In this document: one piece after another, positions 22,006 through 23,945 of the stretch
Layout: every line of letters begins with the position of its first letter
Position numbering within the stretch: the first letter of the stretch is position 1
NCBI GenBank assembly: GCA_028873745.1
Contig: JAPPNT010000204.1
Coordinates: 1-23,945, forward strand
Length of the DNA stretch: 23,945 bases
Origin: Chloroflexota bacterium
GTDB taxonomy: Bacteria; Chloroflexota; Dehalococcoidia; Lucifugimonadales; UBA1127
Direction: 5' to 3'
Notes under the pieces: generated by a model
The model's database searches: none
The model's input: the letters and a program-made list of their open reading frames with translations, nothing else
What the model was told of the DNA's origin: nothing
Made by a program: the position numbers and the translations under genes

Positions 22006-22923
22006 CTACACCAGACGCTCGCCCTGAGCTTGTCGAAGCCTGTCCTGAGCCTGGTCGAAGGGGGTCGCTTCCTCGGCCCGCTGCGCCGAGAACCATGTGC
22101 CCAGCGGCTCGCCTGCCAGCAGGCGGGCCAGCACGTCGGGCTGGTGCCCGTCGGCGATGATGACGTCGATGCCGGCGGCCGTGATCTCCCTGGCCGCCTG
22201 GATCTTGGTGACCATGCCGCCCCGCGCGGTCGGGCTGAGGGGCCCGCTCACGTCGGCCGCGAGGGCCTCCAGGTCGAGCACCTCCGGGATGAGCTCCACG
22301 TCGGGGTGGACGTTGGGGTCGGCCGAGTACAGGCCGGCCACCTCGCCCAGGATAATGAGCAGGTCCGCGCTCAGCATGCGGGCCACCATGCCCGAGAGGG
22401 TATCGTTGTCGCCGATGATGACGCCCTCGAGCTCATCGTTGGCCACGACGTCGTTCTCGTTGACGACGGGCACGACGCCAAGCTTCAGGAGCTCCTCAAG
22501 GGTGTTCTGCGTGTTCTTGCGGCGGATTTCGTCGTCCACGTCGCCGCGGGTGAGCAGCGCCTGCGCCACGATGACGCCGCGCGCGCCGAAGAGCTGCTCG
22601 TACACATGCATCAGGCGGCTCTGGCCCACAGCGGCCAGCACCTGGCGCAGCAGCGGCGTCCGCTCCCGGGGAGCCGGCAGGGCGTCGGGGGCGCTGTCGC
22701 GCTCCTCGAGCGCCTGGCGGCCCGCGGCGACTGCGCCGGAGGTCACCACCACCACTTCGACGCCTCGCTCGCGGAGGGCGACGACCTGACCTACGAGGTC
22801 CTGCATCGTGGGCAGGTCGAGCTGGTCGACGGCGCCGGTGAGGAGGGCCGTCCCCAGCTTGACCACCACGCGACGCGCCCCGGCCAGAGGCCGCAGCGTT
22901 CCCGCGCCGTTCGTGTCTGCCAT
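22006..22923 (-). CDS. proB: Glutamate 5-kinase without PUA domain, repeat-encoded C-terminus
   Basis: ProB phosphorylates glutamate in the first step of proline synthesis. The 305-residue protein has the amino acid kinase core: VVVKLGTALLTG (19-30), VVVVTSGAVAAG (57-68), VVPVVNENDVV (150-160), GDNDTLSGMVA (171-181) and RGGMVTKIQAA (234-244). The core ends near EPLGTW (272-277). The C-terminal PUA domain of the E. coli enzyme is absent, as in many bacteria. The last 18 or so residues (PFDQAQDRLRQAQGERLV) are encoded by two type A repeat halves. ATG 22923 has AAGGGG upstream. Proline feedback normally acts on the kinase domain. The promoter is at 22953-22982. Confidence 0.96.
   Translation of the reverse strand: MADTNGAGTLRPLAGARRVVVKLGTALLTGAVDQLDLPTMQDLVGQVVALRERGVEVVVVTSGAVAAGRQALEERDSAPDALPAPRERTPLLRQVLAAVGQSRLMHVYEQLFGARGVIVAQALLTRGDVDDEIRRKNTQNTLEELLKLGVVPVVNENDVVANDELEGVIIGDNDTLSGMVARMLSADLLIILGEVAGLYSADPNVHPDVELIPEVLDLEALAADVSGPLSPTARGGMVTKIQAAREITAAGIDVIIADGHQPDVLARLLAGEPLGTWFSAQRAEEATPFDQAQDRLRQAQGERLV
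22017..22064. repeat. Type A REP-like repeats inside the 3' end of proB
   Basis: GCCCTGAGCTTGTCGAAG is followed by CCTGAGCCTGGTCGAAGGGG. Both lie within the proB frame and are translated. Confidence 0.8.
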
Positions 22924-22952
22924 AGGACGCCCCTTGGTTGGTGTGCCACAAC

Positions 22953-22982
22953 AGTATACATCACGCACCTACGGCGTGACGA
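22953..22982 (-). promoter_or_regulatory. Candidate sigma-70 promoter of proBA with an internal inverted repeat
   Basis: On the minus strand TCGTCA (22977-22982), an 18-base spacer and TATACT (22953-22958). The inverted repeat TCACGC-N7-GCGTGA (22961-22979) fills the spacer and touches the -35, a typical operator position. Confidence 0.5.
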
Positions 22983-23005
22983 TTTCCGCCATCCTCGCGC
23001 CATGC

Positions 23006-23011
23006 TACAAT
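23006..23011 (+). promoter_or_regulatory. Candidate -10 box of mfd
   Basis: TACAAT lies 94 bases before the mfd ATG. The best -35 at 17 bases (TTTCCG) is weak. It is divergent from the proBA promoter. Confidence 0.35.
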
Positions 23012-23105
23012 GGCCGCGAAAGGTCAGCTCGACGGGCACATCCCTGTCGCGCTGGCCCTATTGGCGTGTCACGGGCACGCGAACGACAGCATCGAAGGCG
23101 GGCAC

Positions 23106-23945
23106 ATGGCGCTCACGGGCATCGTGGACATCCTCGGCGGTTCGGCGGCCTTTCAGGCGGCGTTGCGCGGCCTGAGCGCGCCCGGCGGCTCGGCCACGCC
23201 CCTCGGCATGACGGCCCCGGACGCCTCCCGCGGCTTCCTCCTCGCCGGCCTCAGCCGCGAACTCCGACGCCCCATGCTCGTCGTCACCGCCAAGCCCGAG
23301 GACGCAGATCGCGTCTCCGACGAGCTCTCGACCATCCTCGGCGAGGACGAGGGCGCACCCGTCGTCCTCCGCCTGCCGGAGAGTGAGGCGCTCCCCTACG
23401 AGCGCCTTGCCGAGGACGAGGCCGTCGCTCACGACCGGCTCGGCGTGCTGTCGGCTCTGCTGGCCCACGCCGAGGGCGGCCCGGGGCTGCTGCTGGTGGC
23501 GTCGGTCGCGGCCCTGTGCCAGCGCACCCTGCGCCCCGACCAGTTCCAGGACACCACGCACACGCTGGCCTTGGGGCAGCGCGTGCAGACCGGCCCGCTG
23601 CTGATGCGGTGGGCCGCCATGGGCTACGTCATGGAGCCGACCGTCGAGACACCGGGCACGGCCAGCCGCCGCGGCGGCATCCTCGACGTGTACCCGCCCA
23701 GCGCACCCGCGCCCGTCCGCATCGAGCTCTTCGGCGACGTCATCGAGGAGATCCGCGCCTTCGACCCGGAGACGCAGCGCTCGGCCGCGCCGGTGGCCAG
23801 CGTCACCGTCACCCCGGCCCTCGACCACCCCATCGACCCGGACGCCCTCGACGCCATCGACGCGCTCCTCGACCCAGAGCGGCTCGCCGACGACCCGCTG
23901 GCGCGCATGCAGGAGGACATCGAGCGGATGCGCAGCGGCCAGAGC
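23106..23945 (+). CDS. mfd: Transcription-repair coupling factor, N-terminal part (cut by window end)
   Basis: Mfd removes stalled RNA polymerase at DNA lesions and recruits UvrA. The frame is open from the ATG at 23106 to the last base, giving 280 residues with no stop. The UvrB-like N-terminal region is visible: LLVVASVAALCQRTL preceded by PESEALPYERLAEDEAVAHDRL, then MGYVMEPTVETPGTASRRGGILDVYPP and PVRIELFGDVIEEIRAFDPETQRS, a hallmark shared by UvrB and Mfd. UvrB is less likely because its early Walker A motif is not present. The polymerase-interacting and translocase domains lie beyond the window. AAGGCG precedes the ATG. It is divergent from proBA. Confidence 0.93.
   Translation, partial: MALTGIVDILGGSAAFQAALRGLSAPGGSATPLGMTAPDASRGFLLAGLSRELRRPMLVVTAKPEDADRVSDELSTILGEDEGAPVVLRLPESEALPYERLAEDEAVAHDRLGVLSALLAHAEGGPGLLLVASVAALCQRTLRPDQFQDTTHTLALGQRVQTGPLLMRWAAMGYVMEPTVETPGTASRRGGILDVYPPSAPAPVRIELFGDVIEEIRAFDPETQRSAAPVASVTVTPALDHPIDPDALDAIDALLDPERLADDPLARMQEDIERMRSGQS

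Overview
The window is a GC-rich bacterial chromosome segment with compact genes, short operons and many small palindromic repeats between them. The gene set includes a CTC-type bL25, MrfA-like helicase, CysM-type cysteine synthase, HpaB/HpaC-type monooxygenase, LigB-like protein, LVIVD propeller, and a secreted cadherin protein with an EF-hand/dockerin-like tail. Together with the repeat style this resembles Chloroflexota of the Dehalococcoidia/SAR202 type. That placement is inference from gene content, not from a marker phylogeny.

Region 1 (1-2062, +) is a type II restriction-modification cassette of visibly lower GC than its surroundings: a 5'-truncated C5 cytosine methyltransferase, an NgoMIV-type restriction enzyme (predicted site GCCGGC) and a Vsr mismatch endonuclease, chained by overlapping stop and start codons. 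It looks horizontally acquired.

Region 2 (2147-8201) is housekeeping and envelope: an alpha/beta hydrolase and an MrfA-like repair helicase (minus strand operon), a secreted cadherin/EF-hand protein (+), tRNA-Arg(UCU) (-), and an HtrA-like lipoprotein protease downstream of bL25 (-). A HicB-HicA toxin-antitoxin pair (8342-8766, +) follows.

Region 3 (8992-13050, +) is a metabolic run: a MoeB/ThiF-type activating enzyme and a CysM-like synthase (cysteine synthesis from O-phosphoserine and a sulfur-carrier thiocarboxylate is predicted), then a flavin reductase and an HpaB-type flavin monooxygenase that probably act as a two-component enzyme.

Region 4 (13051-14010) is a non-coding block of about 960 bases with repeats, a perfect 15-bp hairpin and a diverged tandem duplication. 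It is followed by a VOC-fold protein, an orphan branched-chain-type solute-binding lipoprotein and an LVIVD beta-propeller protein with a striking series of aligned histidines. A second repeat mosaic (17314-17649) carries a sister hairpin with a different but still perfectly paired stem.

Region 5 (17650-23945) holds a LigB-like protein lacking two key histidines (-), a HEPN-domain protein (+) that converges with an SDR (-), a small conserved-looking hypothetical (-), the proline genes proB-proA (-; ProB ends in a repeat-encoded tail), and, divergently, the start of mfd (+, cut by the window end).
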